DNA of 64,000 nucleotides from Algoriphagus sp. TR-M9 (lineage in GTDB: Bacteria > Bacteroidota > Bacteroidia > Cytophagales > Cyclobacteriaceae), in the NCBI RefSeq assembly GCF_027594545.1, contig NZ_CP115160.1, forward strand, positions 2,489,001-2,553,000, given 5' to 3'. Under the pieces are notes generated by a model that was given only the letters and a program-made list of their open reading frames with translations, was not told the origin of the DNA and ran no database searches. The position numbers were made by a program, and so were the translations under genes. Of the stretch, positions 46,748 through 55,683 are shown piece by piece; position 1 is the stretch's first letter, and each line of letters starts with the position of its first letter.

Positions 46748-48134
46748 TTCACCTCAAATACTCCGATTTTTTATTGGATTGATAACAAAAGCTTGATTTC
46801 CCTTCAGGAGATTTACGAGATCAGAATCCAGTTGGATCCTTCATCCCAACTATTAAAGTGCAGAATATTGAATTTGAAAAGGGTTGTAAGGGATGTGTAG
46901 GGTTTGTGGAAAATGAAAAAGTTGGGTAAAAGTTTTTTTGGTGCAGGGAAAAAATAAATGGAGGTGGAAATTTATGGTTGGGGGATAAGGGTGAAAGGAT
47001 TGGAAGTTGAAAGTTTAAAATGTAAAGTTTAAAGTTACCGTTTTCGGTACTTTGACATTCGGAATTCAATATTTTGGAGGTCGGGTGTCAGGAATTCGGG
47101 TGTAGTCACTGCGCCTGTCGGCCGAAGGAAGAAGGTGAGGTACGAGCCGTGGCAGTCTCAGACTCAGTGGCAGAAGCTCAAAGCTGAAAGCTGAAAGTAG
47201 AGTCAGGAAGTTGGATGTCCTATATCAGTTGTCTGGTATCGGGTACCAGGTGACCGATGCCTTAGGCACAAGTTGTGAGACAATGCGCCAAATATGAGTT
47301 TCCCCACCAGACACCTCAGAGTGCAGCTTCTGGAGAAGCAGCATAACATGAGGTTTGGAGGCCAGCGAGATGGAAGAGTTGAAAGTTTAAAATGTAAAGT
47401 TTAAAGTTACCGTTTTCGGTACTTTGACATTCGGAATTCAATATTTTGGAGGTCGGGTGTCAGGAAGTTGGGTGTCGGAAGTCAGTTGTCTGTTGTCGGT
47501 TTTCGGTTGTCAGTTGCCTGAGTTTGTCGAAGGATAGGAAGCTTGTCACGCTGAGCGGAGTCGAAGCGTTTTAGTCCCTATTCGCTAACTGATTCTAAGG
47601 AAATATATTACTGTTCAAGATTTAGTTTCTGGTTCTCGAAAGGAGTTAGGGTTAGCTAAAAGAAAATCAGCCCCATAGGGGCGGTTCATATTATTGCCTA
47701 GGGTTTCAACCCTGGGATTAAGGATTTAATGGTTAACCAGCGCTGGCCCGAGATCCTGATTCGGAGACGAAGGCGTGACGCCAGCAAGAACACCGAAAAT
47801 CCGCATTGGAAATACCACTATATAGGTTTGAGATTACAACTCTCGAAAAGCGATGTGAATGGTATATGGCAGTCTGAAGACTGCATTTGGATAGGCACAA
47901 GTCGCGAGACTTTGCGCCAAATATGAGTTCCCCACCAGCCACTTCAGAGTGCAGCTTCTGGAGAAGCAGCACAACATGAGAAGCAGCACAACGTGCCTAA
48001 ATATAACCACTCAAGGCCGTGGACCGTGGTCTGCCGACTATCGACCATGGACTCTCCACATGGTCTACTAACTATGGTCTACCCACTATGATCTACCAAG
48101 TACAGCCCTTCAACTCCCCAGCATACACCTCAGG
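46748..48134. repeat. Mosaic intergenic repeats between the two wza/wzc pairs
   Basis: About 1.4 kb without a credible gene. It contains two copies of a ~90-bp element, gaaagtttaaaatgtaaag through ggaattcaatattttggagg (47001-47090 and 47371-47466); a ~290-bp element from tcgaaggataggaagc (47527), with GCCCC/GGGGC and CCTAGGG/CCCTGGG hairpins and gcgctggcccgagatcctg; and two copies of the ggcacaag...gcgccaaatatgagtt element, with tgcagcttctggagaagcag, at about 47276 and 47896. Short ctatggtctacc-like words fill 48025-48110. The same elements recur at 58700-59690. Upstream sequence for the first wza gene should include its promoter, but none stood out. Confidence 0.85.
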
Positions 48135-50588
48135 CTATACCCTGAATTTGGCCAGGAACTTCTTTAACCACTGTGCGCCTTCCTTTCTATCCTCTTGGTC
48201 ATAATAGGTACCCGTATATTCATTTCTTTTCATATAGGAGTAATTATAGCCATAGCCATAATTGTACCCTCCAAAATCATATACATCCACCCCGGCTTTC
48301 AATCCATTGAAAACAGCATAAATATTATCCACCTGATCGTTGGCATATAAATCATTGATCATCAGCAGATACCTCTTATGCGTATAATCTTGCCTGACTA
48401 TATAGAGGTTTATATCCGAAAACCGCATCAAATCCATGGTTTCCGACACCAATCCTATAGGTGGAGTATCCATCACTATCACATCAAAATCCTCGTCTAG
48501 AGAATTTAAGAATTCGGTCATTTTATCCTTCAAAAGTAACTCCGCAGGATTGGGAGGAATAGGCCCTGAAGGAACAACGGAAAGGTTATCAAAGGCTGTA
48601 TTCACTATGATTTCATCTCTTTCCGCCTTTCCAATTAAATAATTGGACAAACCTGTCTCACTCTTTACTCCCAAATATTCTGAAATTTTAGGGCGCCTTA
48701 AATCCAAACCAATCAACAAGGTTTTCTTTCCACTCAGAGCCATGGCCGATGCCAGATTAATACTTACAAATGTTTTCCCCTCACCAGAAACAGAGGAGGT
48801 TATCAAAATCTTCTTACAGGCTTTCTCACTTTCTATATAAAACAATGCAGATCTAAGTGACCTGAAGGATTCAGTTACCATGGACTTAGGGTGATCCTGT
48901 ACCAAAAGATTGGTTTCTTTGGTACTATATCCTATAGTTCCCAATAGTGGAATCCTTAACACATTTTTAAGCTGAACCTGATCTACTATCTTATTATTCA
49001 AATAATGGTAAATCAATAAAAAGCCTAAGGGAATAAAAAGCCCCAAACCAAAAGCCAAACCATAATTTTGAGCCTTTTTGGGAAAAATCAAACTGCCCAT
49101 TCTCGCATAATCCAACACTGAATTATCAGAAATATTTGAAGCCTTAGCAATTCCTGCCTCTGCTCTTTTTTCAAGTAAGTAATTGTATAAATTCTCCCTG
49201 AGCTTAAACTCTCTGCTCAAGCCCATGTAGTCCGATTCCGCTTTGGGAAGTTTAGCAAACTCATTATCCTCTTGCTCCAGCTTTACTAGGGCTTGATTTT
49301 TCCTGTTTTCCGTATTCTGAACCAGGTTGTTGATATTTTCAAAAATATTTTCCCGAAGCTTGGAGATTTGGTCATCCAGCTCTTTTACATTGGGATGGGT
49401 CTCATTCACCACAGACAGCAAACTCCTACGGTTTAAGGAAACCGCTATCAAATTGGAAACCAGGCTATTCAGTAAACCATCGTCAATACCAACAAGTGAA
49501 GGAGCCAAAATATCAGAGTAATCTTTTCCCTTCTCAATCAGGTAAGTCTGTAAGGATTTATAATATTGAAGCTGAAAATCAATAGTCTGTATCTGATCTT
49601 CCAAGGTTTGCATATTCCCCAGTACACCGCCAAATTCCGAATTGATATCCATCAGCTTATTCTGAACTTTAAAATTCAGCATTCTGCGCTCTACTGCTTT
49701 CAGGGAATCCTCTACTATATAAAGTTGCTCATCCAAAAAGCTGAGCGTATTCTCAGTCATTTGGTTTTTCTCCTTCAGGTTATACTCTATATAGGAGTCC
49801 ATGAGTGCATTCACATAGTCCCGGCCTTTTTCCACAACTTTGGTCACCATAGTGACTTGTAGAACGGTACCATAACTATTGATTGGCCTTACCACTATTG
49901 CCCTGGAATATTCATCTATAATATTCATGGTGTTATGAACCACAAATGACAGCTTATCTTTTGGCTTGATATTCTTCACCTTATGGATTGTGAATTTACT
50001 TTTGTCTGAAACTATCTGCTCTCCGAATCGAAAAGTACGGTTCAATATAGCCTCATCCACCGGCCCCGCTGCTTTGGCATTTAAAAAATCAAAAAAACCG
50101 GACTCCTCCTTAGTCAGTACAAATTCATCTTCTGAAACCATGGTGAAGGTAATCTCCCCCATTTCCATCTGAGGAAATTCCGGATCTACCTCCACATAAA
50201 TAGGCGATTGGTCATAAAGCTCTACCTCTTTGATATTGGTAGAGGCATAATAGGTGACATTGAAATTAAGATCCTTCAGCGCCTCTGCCGCCAAATTTTT
50301 GGAAGTCAGTAGCAAAATATCATTCTCCAGCCTGTAGGAACCCGAAAAAATATTTGACCTATCCAAAATTTTCATTTCAGGACTGGAATTTTGCTTGATC
50401 AGTATGCTGCCCTGTACCTCATACTCCTCCACCGAATACCTGTGGAATAAAAAGGTGATAATCAAGCCCAAAAATATACTGGTCACATACAGAGGCCAAT
50501 ACCTGGAATATTTTATCAGGTAATACTTAATGTCGATGGGCTTTACCTCATCCTGAAATTTTGAGATATCTACCTTGTCTTCAATCAT
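48135..50588 (-). CDS. wzc: Wzc-like polysaccharide co-polymerase/BY-kinase (copy 2)
   Basis: A second, divergent member of the same family as the gene at 43415. First transmembrane helix near residues 35-52, periplasmic coiled coil (about 250-470, with NKLMDINSEFGGVLG), second helix near 515-535 (YGLAFGLGLFIPLGFLLIYHYL), Walker A SSVSGEGKTFVSI near 600, A' LIGLDLRRPKI near 630, Walker B VIVMDTPPIG near 703. The tail from about 768 carries some ten Tyr (FGGYNYGYGYNYSYMKRNEY) but without a perfect DNA repeat. Its ATG overlaps the wza stop by 4 bp (50585-50588), so the pair is translationally coupled. It may serve a second polymer or compete with the first pair. Confidence 0.93.
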   Translation of the reverse strand: MIEDKVDISKFQDEVKPIDIKYYLIKYSRYWPLYVTSIFLGLIITFLFHRYSVEEYEVQGSILIKQNSSPEMKILDRSNIFSGSYRLENDILLLTSKNLAAEALKDLNFNVTYYASTNIKEVELYDQSPIYVEVDPEFPQMEMGEITFTMVSEDEFVLTKEESGFFDFLNAKAAGPVDEAILNRTFRFGEQIVSDKSKFTIHKVKNIKPKDKLSFVVHNTMNIIDEYSRAIVVRPINSYGTVLQVTMVTKVVEKGRDYVNALMDSYIEYNLKEKNQMTENTLSFLDEQLYIVEDSLKAVERRMLNFKVQNKLMDINSEFGGVLGNMQTLEDQIQTIDFQLQYYKSLQTYLIEKGKDYSDILAPSLVGIDDGLLNSLVSNLIAVSLNRRSLLSVVNETHPNVKELDDQISKLRENIFENINNLVQNTENRKNQALVKLEQEDNEFAKLPKAESDYMGLSREFKLRENLYNYLLEKRAEAGIAKASNISDNSVLDYARMGSLIFPKKAQNYGLAFGLGLFIPLGFLLIYHYLNNKIVDQVQLKNVLRIPLLGTIGYSTKETNLLVQDHPKSMVTESFRSLRSALFYIESEKACKKILITSSVSGEGKTFVSINLASAMALSGKKTLLIGLDLRRPKISEYLGVKSETGLSNYLIGKAERDEIIVNTAFDNLSVVPSGPIPPNPAELLLKDKMTEFLNSLDEDFDVIVMDTPPIGLVSETMDLMRFSDINLYIVRQDYTHKRYLLMINDLYANDQVDNIYAVFNGLKAGVDVYDFGGYNYGYGYNYSYMKRNEYTGTYYDQEDRKEGAQWLKKFLAKFRV

Positions 50589-51394
50589 AGATTACTGGTC
50601 AGCAAAGCAGCGATTAGAATAATGGATGAAGTTACAGAAATAATCAAGCCTAGGGAAGCCGTTAGGTTTTCAGCATTCCCAAATTGCCTGATTTTCATTG
50701 GCTCTAAATATAGAATATCATTTGGCTGAATAAAATAAAATGGGGATGCCAGCAGCTGCCGGTCGTTGAGGTTAATTTGATGAATTTTTGTACCTCCATC
50801 GTATTGTCGGATGATGAACAATTTATTCTTCTTAGCAAGAATATTGGACTCCCCCGCCACTGCCAGCGCATCAAAAATAGTAGCCCTGTTTTTCAGAATC
50901 ACCTGGGCACCTGAACTACTAAACTCACCTAATGCCGTGAATCTAATCCCTCCTATTCTTAACTTCACAAATACCTCTTCTTTGAAAAAACTGTTGATCT
51001 CCTCTTGCACTTTCTTTTGCGCTTCCTCTTCGGTGAGTCCTGCGATTTGTATTTTTCCTAATTGCGGAATCTCCACAAACCCCTCCTGATCTATGGAGTA
51101 CCCCGTAAAATAAAAGATATCGTTCACTCCTCCACCTCCGCCGCCACCTCGCATGGAGCGGGATCCCTGAAACTCAAAAGCCTTGGTCAGCTCCTCGTCC
51201 GAAGATGCAAAATCTATATCTACTACATCAAAAGGCTGTAGTATATATTTATACTCTACGTTAGCATAGGGAATAAACTCATCCAGACCAATCTCCGGGT
51301 TTCCAGGTAAATTTTGTAAGTAGGTAATCCGTTTATTGCTAATGCAGGAACTCAGTAAAAGTCCTACAATAACGAATCCAAGAATCTTTTTCAT
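50585..51394 (-). CDS. wza: Wza-like polysaccharide export lipoprotein (copy 2)
   Basis: Poly_export/SLBB outer-membrane lipoprotein paralogous to the gene at 45881. ATG at 51394, signal MKKILGFVIVGLLLSSC with a clear lipobox Cys at residue 17. A TTG seven codons upstream (51415) lies in the tandem leader repeat and is not needed. YKYILQPFDVVDIDF, GYSIDQEGFVEIPQLGKIQIAGLTEEEAQKKVQEEI and ALGEFSSSGAQVILKNRATIFDALAVAGE are the family landmarks; a hydrophobic C-terminal helix (SLGLIISVTSSIILIAALL) ends the protein. A glycine run (RGGGGGGGVND) near residue 82 sits where copy 1 has a polar linker. Confidence 0.92.
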   Translation of the reverse strand: MKKILGFVIVGLLLSSCISNKRITYLQNLPGNPEIGLDEFIPYANVEYKYILQPFDVVDIDFASSDEELTKAFEFQGSRSMRGGGGGGGVNDIFYFTGYSIDQEGFVEIPQLGKIQIAGLTEEEAQKKVQEEINSFFKEEVFVKLRIGGIRFTALGEFSSSGAQVILKNRATIFDALAVAGESNILAKKNKLFIIRQYDGGTKIHQINLNDRQLLASPFYFIQPNDILYLEPMKIRQFGNAENLTASLGLIISVTSSIILIAALLTSNL

Positions 51395-51630
51395 GTGTCT
51401 ATAATTGATTTTCAAAGGTCACAACCCGTCCCGTGACGAAGGAAACGGGATGGAATCTCGCATGGGAGATAATCATCCCAGTGTGTGACTCTTGAATCAT
51501 GCTCGATTTCATGTGTCTATAATTGATTTTCAAAGATCATAACCCGTCCCGTGACGAAGGAAACGGGATGGAATCTCGCAAGGTTGATAGTCATCGCAGT
51601 GTGTGACTTTTTAGTCATGCTCGATTTCAT
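51392..51630 (-). repeat. 118-bp tandem duplication of the wza leader with short ORFs
   Basis: Catgtgtctataattgattttcaaag begins at 51392 and 51510, and a degenerate third boundary lies at 51628, giving an exact 118-bp period. Each complete copy reads, on the minus strand, ATGAAATCGAGCATG... through GACGGGTT... to CAATTATAG, a 37-codon ORF whose TAG lies 4 nt before the next ATG. The inferred peptides begin MKSSMIQESHTG and MKSSMTKKSHTA and end in TFENQL/IFENQL. The last copy's downstream ATG is that of wza. Confidence 0.85.
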
Positions 51631-51823
51631 CTGTCAATCAATGATTTTTAAGGGCCATTGCCTGTCCTATATGGGTAGAAATGCTGGTTCGCCTCTTGAG
51701 ATTGAAAGAAGCCTGCTCTTTCCTATTACCGAGTCTTACAGGCTGCATCATCAAGCAATATTTTTCTGGCATTTTTAGCATACTCCATCAAGTCAAATTA
51801 CTATTTTTTTTTGCTCTTAATTG

Positions 51824-52804
51824 CTATTTACTAAAAGAATAATTCTTTGCTATCAAATTATATGCATCCTTCATAGAGATGCTCTGCAGCATACCCGAAG
51901 CTACATAGCTTCGAATAAAAATCAACAGATCTTCCAGAATTCGTAGATTTTCCTCGGGATAGTTACCAAAATTATGCGGGTGCCACCATAGATGGTAAGA
52001 TTGCCCTTTCTCACAGACCTGCTCCAACTCAGATTTGATCCTCTCTATTCTCCTTCTATTAAAAACTGATCCTTCCCTGTAAGGCCTTAACAATCTGCTG
52101 GCTGGAACTTGGAATAAGGGCTGAGCGACACATTCCTTCAGATCAAAGCTCACGGGTTTGCCCATTGGCAGAAGTGTATCTCCGGTTCGAAACACCTTTT
52201 TTAATAAATTTTCATTAGAGGTCTCCTTCCAAAACCAATCCGAAGGATTTACTCTCGCTGAAGTAAACCCAGTCTTAGCTGCCACTTCCATGACCTGGGA
52301 ATGGTATTGATTCCTCGGAAAGACCAAGCTTTGCATAGCTACTCCAAACTTAGCCTGGGCAATCTTTTTACTTGCCTGCAAATCAGCCTCAAACGCCTCT
52401 AGGGTGCTACCTTTTTCTCCGGTGTAAAAATGAGAAAAGGTATGTGAAGCCAATTCCTGCCCCGGGGTTTCCAGGATCTTGTTTACCATTTCAGGAGCAA
52501 AAAGTCCAAGTTTACTCTTACCAGATTGCTTGCTCGCCCAGTGGAAAGCAGAATATTTCTCTTGGTGAAAGGATGGCAATATCTCAGGTGAAAAGGCTTT
52601 CCATTCCTCCCAGCTTTCAGCCATAAGCATGCCCACCGTGGCCCAGGTAGCGCGAATATTATACTTTTCAAATAAATCCAATATTCTAGGAAGGGCTTCT
52701 AGGGTTTGGGCATAGTACTTCCCATTTTCATCTAGAGCATATTTATCAAATCTCCCCCAATGAAGCTCAAAATCTAAGGAAATAATAAGGTTCGCTTTGG
52801 TCAA
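51824..52804 (-). CDS. Polysaccharide deacetylase (NodB-homology) family protein
   Basis: Metal-dependent carbohydrate esterase fold (CE4/NodB-like). It would remove acetyl groups from N-acetylated sugars, perhaps during EPS maturation. Visible: LIISLDFELHWGRFD near the N-terminus (the Asp-containing first motif), HTFSHFYTG for the metal-binding His pair, FPRNQYHSQVM (third motif, with Arg) and SYHLWWHPHNFGNYPE (late His). It has no signal peptide and so looks cytoplasmic. The frame starts with TTG at 52804. It heads or follows the second glycan module: the next gene upstream ends 7 bp away at 52811. Substrate unknown. A stretch of 51631-51823 downstream is non-coding, with one degenerate leader copy. 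Confidence 0.85.
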   Translation of the reverse strand: MTKANLIISLDFELHWGRFDKYALDENGKYYAQTLEALPRILDLFEKYNIRATWATVGMLMAESWEEWKAFSPEILPSFHQEKYSAFHWASKQSGKSKLGLFAPEMVNKILETPGQELASHTFSHFYTGEKGSTLEAFEADLQASKKIAQAKFGVAMQSLVFPRNQYHSQVMEVAAKTGFTSARVNPSDWFWKETSNENLLKKVFRTGDTLLPMGKPVSFDLKECVAQPLFQVPASRLLRPYREGSVFNRRRIERIKSELEQVCEKGQSYHLWWHPHNFGNYPEENLRILEDLLIFIRSYVASGMLQSISMKDAYNLIAKNYSFSK

Positions 52805-52810
52805 AAGAAA

Positions 52811-53992
52811 CTAGGGTGATTTTTTTAAATGTGGATAAGCCTTGCAAATTAGCCATAGCATGGGGAATTGCAAAAATGGCAACCAGATGGATTTCATTCT
52901 ATAGAACAATCCAAAATTATTGAGGGTAAAGGTAAACACCAAAAACATACCAAATGCAATTATCAGATAGTATTTGGCTATAAATGGAATATTAAATGAC
53001 TTTCTCCAGATTATGACTAACAGTGCAACAAGCATAATCAGCATAAACCATGTATTCTCTAAGGCAAAAACAAGGGAATAAAAATCCCAGCTTTCCCAAA
53101 TAAATGGTCGGAAAAATACCGCAACCATTCTTTCCGAAAGATTCATATCTGTCATGGGAACAGCTGTGCTGGATTGGAAGCTATCCAAAAACCCGAATTG
53201 GTTTTTGCTCAGAAGCATAAGACTTTCCCAGGACAACTCGTCTAAATGTAAATATGCCAGAAATTGCCGTATTGCCATGAAAAGCAAGTACCCTAAGCCT
53301 AAAAGCAAAAGCATTGTCTTTGTCAAGGACTTTTTAAAAAAGGGATAGAGCAGCCAGATGAGTATAGGAAGAAAAAGTATACCTACCAAGGGTCTTGTCA
53401 GTAAGCAAATTGCCCAACCCAGTATACCCGGTAATCCTTTAAACTTCTGACTGCCAAAAGCATAAAACAATAAGGCCAGCCCTAGTAAGAGCAGGCATTC
53501 CTTAGTAACCCCGGCTGTCCAAAAATGTAAGCCCGGCAAAAATAAAGGAAGGTAGAGCAAATACCTTAAGGATAACGACTCCTTATTCTGCTGTATAAGT
53601 TGCCTGAAACTGAAAAAAAGCAAGGCAATAGCACCAAAGGAAAGAGTAGAATAGATAAATGTGCCAGACCAATAGGACAAGCCTAAAATCTTACTGGGAA
53701 AGTAATTCAGCCACTGTACAAAAAAGGTATTAATCCCAAAATACCCCATCCAATCCTGCGCATACTGTGAAGTATCTGCTGTCAAGTGCCAAAGCCCATG
53801 CGAATCTCCCCCACGCTCTAGAATATAGGATGCAAAAACACCAGAAAAAGTCAGGTGAACTAGCCAAAGTAATACAAGCAAAATCCGCTCATTCAGAGTA
53901 TAAGCCTTATTAGCCCAGCAGGATCTGAGAAAGTATAGTATTGGCAGATTACATAAAGCCAATACCAGGTAATCCATTCCTTTCAAACTCAC
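52811..53992 (-). CDS. Polytopic membrane protein, possible EpsG/Wzy-like polymerase
   Basis: A 393-residue protein with roughly ten hydrophobic segments. It has a TADTSQYAQDWMGYFG loop near residue 70 and GLHFWTAGVTKECLLLLGLALLF near 150, features similar to EpsG-type polysaccharide polymerases (the WTAG-K-E segment), but the match is not strong. A GTG at 53992 overlaps the preceding stop; an ATG five codons later is possible. It is co-transcribed with a GT4 gene upstream and the deacetylase gene downstream, so a polymerase role for a second glycan is the most economical reading. Confidence 0.6.
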   Translation of the reverse strand: MSLKGMDYLVLALCNLPILYFLRSCWANKAYTLNERILLVLLWLVHLTFSGVFASYILERGGDSHGLWHLTADTSQYAQDWMGYFGINTFFVQWLNYFPSKILGLSYWSGTFIYSTLSFGAIALLFFSFRQLIQQNKESLSLRYLLYLPLFLPGLHFWTAGVTKECLLLLGLALLFYAFGSQKFKGLPGILGWAICLLTRPLVGILFLPILIWLLYPFFKKSLTKTMLLLLGLGYLLFMAIRQFLAYLHLDELSWESLMLLSKNQFGFLDSFQSSTAVPMTDMNLSERMVAVFFRPFIWESWDFYSLVFALENTWFMLIMLVALLVIIWRKSFNIPFIAKYYLIIAFGMFLVFTFTLNNFGLFYRMKSIWLPFLQFPMLWLICKAYPHLKKSP

Positions 53993-55176
53993 TTAAGCGC
54001 CCTTTCATATTGATCCAACGTGGAATTCAGGGAAAATAATTTATTACCTAAGCTACTTATTCCACTTCTGTCCAAGTCTTTAATTCTGATCATCCATTCA
54101 TTTAATCCTTCAAAATCAATAGATTGATTTTCAATCATATAAGAACACTCTTCATCTTCCAATAGGCTATCCATATCCCCTATTCCTTTTGAAAGTAAGA
54201 TTGGCAGGCCACTCATCATATACTCGCCGATTTTAATGGGCAATAAGCCTTTGGCACTATCAGATGCTAACCTCAAACTTATCCCCAAATCAGCAGCCAT
54301 TAAGTAGGCAGGAACCTCCTCGTAGTCCAGTTCCAACACTTTCACATGTACTTTGATTGAGTCAGGTACAAGTCCCTTAAGGTAACCCGGATCTCTACAT
54401 AGAAAAAACATTTGAAAGGCTAAGCCACGACTTTTCAATTCACCCAAAATATTGAACAATAGATCCAAAGCATACCCTGGCCCTAGGGAACCTGAGTGCA
54501 CCAAAATCAATTCATCTTTAGCATTAAGGGCATCACGCATTGCTATTCTTTTCTCCAGGTCAAAGTAAAACCTTTCAGGGTCTCTCCCATTCCCTACCTG
54601 AAAGAATTTATCCTTATTCAAGTCCGAATTATGGCTAAGGTGCCACGAAATGGAGAGCCGAGTTCTGACCAGCACTTTGTCCGATTCCCTAAGCATATTC
54701 CGCTCTATTCCAGCTAGAATTTTATGCATAAAGCTTCCTTTCTTCAGGTTTCCCAGATCCAACCGCTCTTGAATAGGAAGCCCATCCGCATCAAATATAA
54801 TCTCACAGCCTAAATGCCTTAGTTTTTTCCGCAAAATGAGGGTAATCAAAGCCGGCATGCTGCTGCGGGCGATTATGGTTTGGATTTGATGTGACTTGAT
54901 ATAGGCTATGAGATGGGTCCTACTGCCCAAAATTGCTTTCGTGCTACTAAGAGCTGCTGGCAAAGATCTGGAAATAGGGACATGTACATATCCTAGCTTT
55001 TGCTTTTGCGCCAGCTCTGTAATCCTACTCACTTCAGTAGCTGAAGCCCAAGAAAACTGAAAAATGGAGGCACTAACAACCCCTCTATCCTGCAATGCCG
55101 AAAAAATCGGAAAAAACAGATTTTCCATGTAGTTGGTCTTATCCGAATCCCAGGTGATAAATAGAATATTTTTCAA
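53989..55176 (-). CDS. Glycosyltransferase family 4-like protein
   Basis: A GT-B-type glycosyltransferase of 395 residues. It starts KNILFITWDSDKTNYMENLFFPIFSALQD; the second Rossmann half has ILVHSGSLGPGYALDLLFNIL, and AADLGISLRLASDSAKGLLPIKIGEYMMSGLPILLSKGIGDMDSLL is the donor-binding region with the E-x7-E type arrangement. The initiation codon is TTG. No ATG fits better nearby. The acceptor and donor are unknown. Its 3' end overlaps the next gene by 4 bp. Upstream lies a 500-bp repeat-rich gap. Confidence 0.82.
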   Translation of the reverse strand: MKNILFITWDSDKTNYMENLFFPIFSALQDRGVVSASIFQFSWASATEVSRITELAQKQKLGYVHVPISRSLPAALSSTKAILGSRTHLIAYIKSHQIQTIIARSSMPALITLILRKKLRHLGCEIIFDADGLPIQERLDLGNLKKGSFMHKILAGIERNMLRESDKVLVRTRLSISWHLSHNSDLNKDKFFQVGNGRDPERFYFDLEKRIAMRDALNAKDELILVHSGSLGPGYALDLLFNILGELKSRGLAFQMFFLCRDPGYLKGLVPDSIKVHVKVLELDYEEVPAYLMAADLGISLRLASDSAKGLLPIKIGEYMMSGLPILLSKGIGDMDSLLEDEECSYMIENQSIDFEGLNEWMIRIKDLDRSGISSLGNKLFSLNSTLDQYERALK

Positions 55177-55683
55177 AGTTTGGAAAATTGTAAGGCTAAC
55201 CTTTTCATGAGGGCCTATTCTTAACGTAGTTTTACAAGAGTCAATGCCTTGCTAATCAAAGTCGACTGAGTAGGCGAATATAAGCCTAATAGGGGCTACA
55301 CCTAATAAGAACATGGAGATTTCTCCTCGCAATAGCAATTTCGACCCGAATAACATTTCCTCGTTGTCTTCGGATCATCTCGACGAGTTACTAGGAGAGA
55401 TCTCAATCGTAACCCTAGCAGAATCTCCAATAGAGATTTCTCCTCATCCTCCGTCGTCGTCGAAATGACCCTATAACGCGACCTCGGTACAGCGGTCATT
55501 TCGAAGGAGCGTCTTAAAACCGAAAACCTAGGATTAACAATTCCGCGAGGACTAGGTCATTTCGACGAGCGTCTAAGTACTTTAAATAAAGCGTGATTTT
55601 TATTCGCGAGGAGAAATCTATAACCATTAGAGTACACTATCCATTTGAGATTTCTCCCTATAGTCTAAATGACAACGTAAAAA
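55177..55683. repeat. Repeat-rich intergenic region with inverted GAGATTTCTCCTCGC words
   Basis: About 500 bp with no gene. It holds several copies of gagatttctcctc, catttcgacgagc and cgaaatgacc in both orientations: gagatttctcctcgcaatag at 55317, tagagatttctcctcatcc at 55430, catttcgacgagcg at 55558 and gcgaggagaaatct at 55606. The pattern matches 23376-23495 and is typical of a palindromic interspersed repeat. Confidence 0.8.

Noticed and set aside
46821..47069. Minus-strand frame of about 82 codons next to the first wza gene
   Set aside because: It is translated from interspersed repeat DNA, has no recognisable protein features and is interrupted in other repeat copies.
55302..55499. Minus-strand frame of 65 codons
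   Set aside because: Runs through palindromic gagatttctcctc repeats; Arg/Ser-rich nonsense composition.
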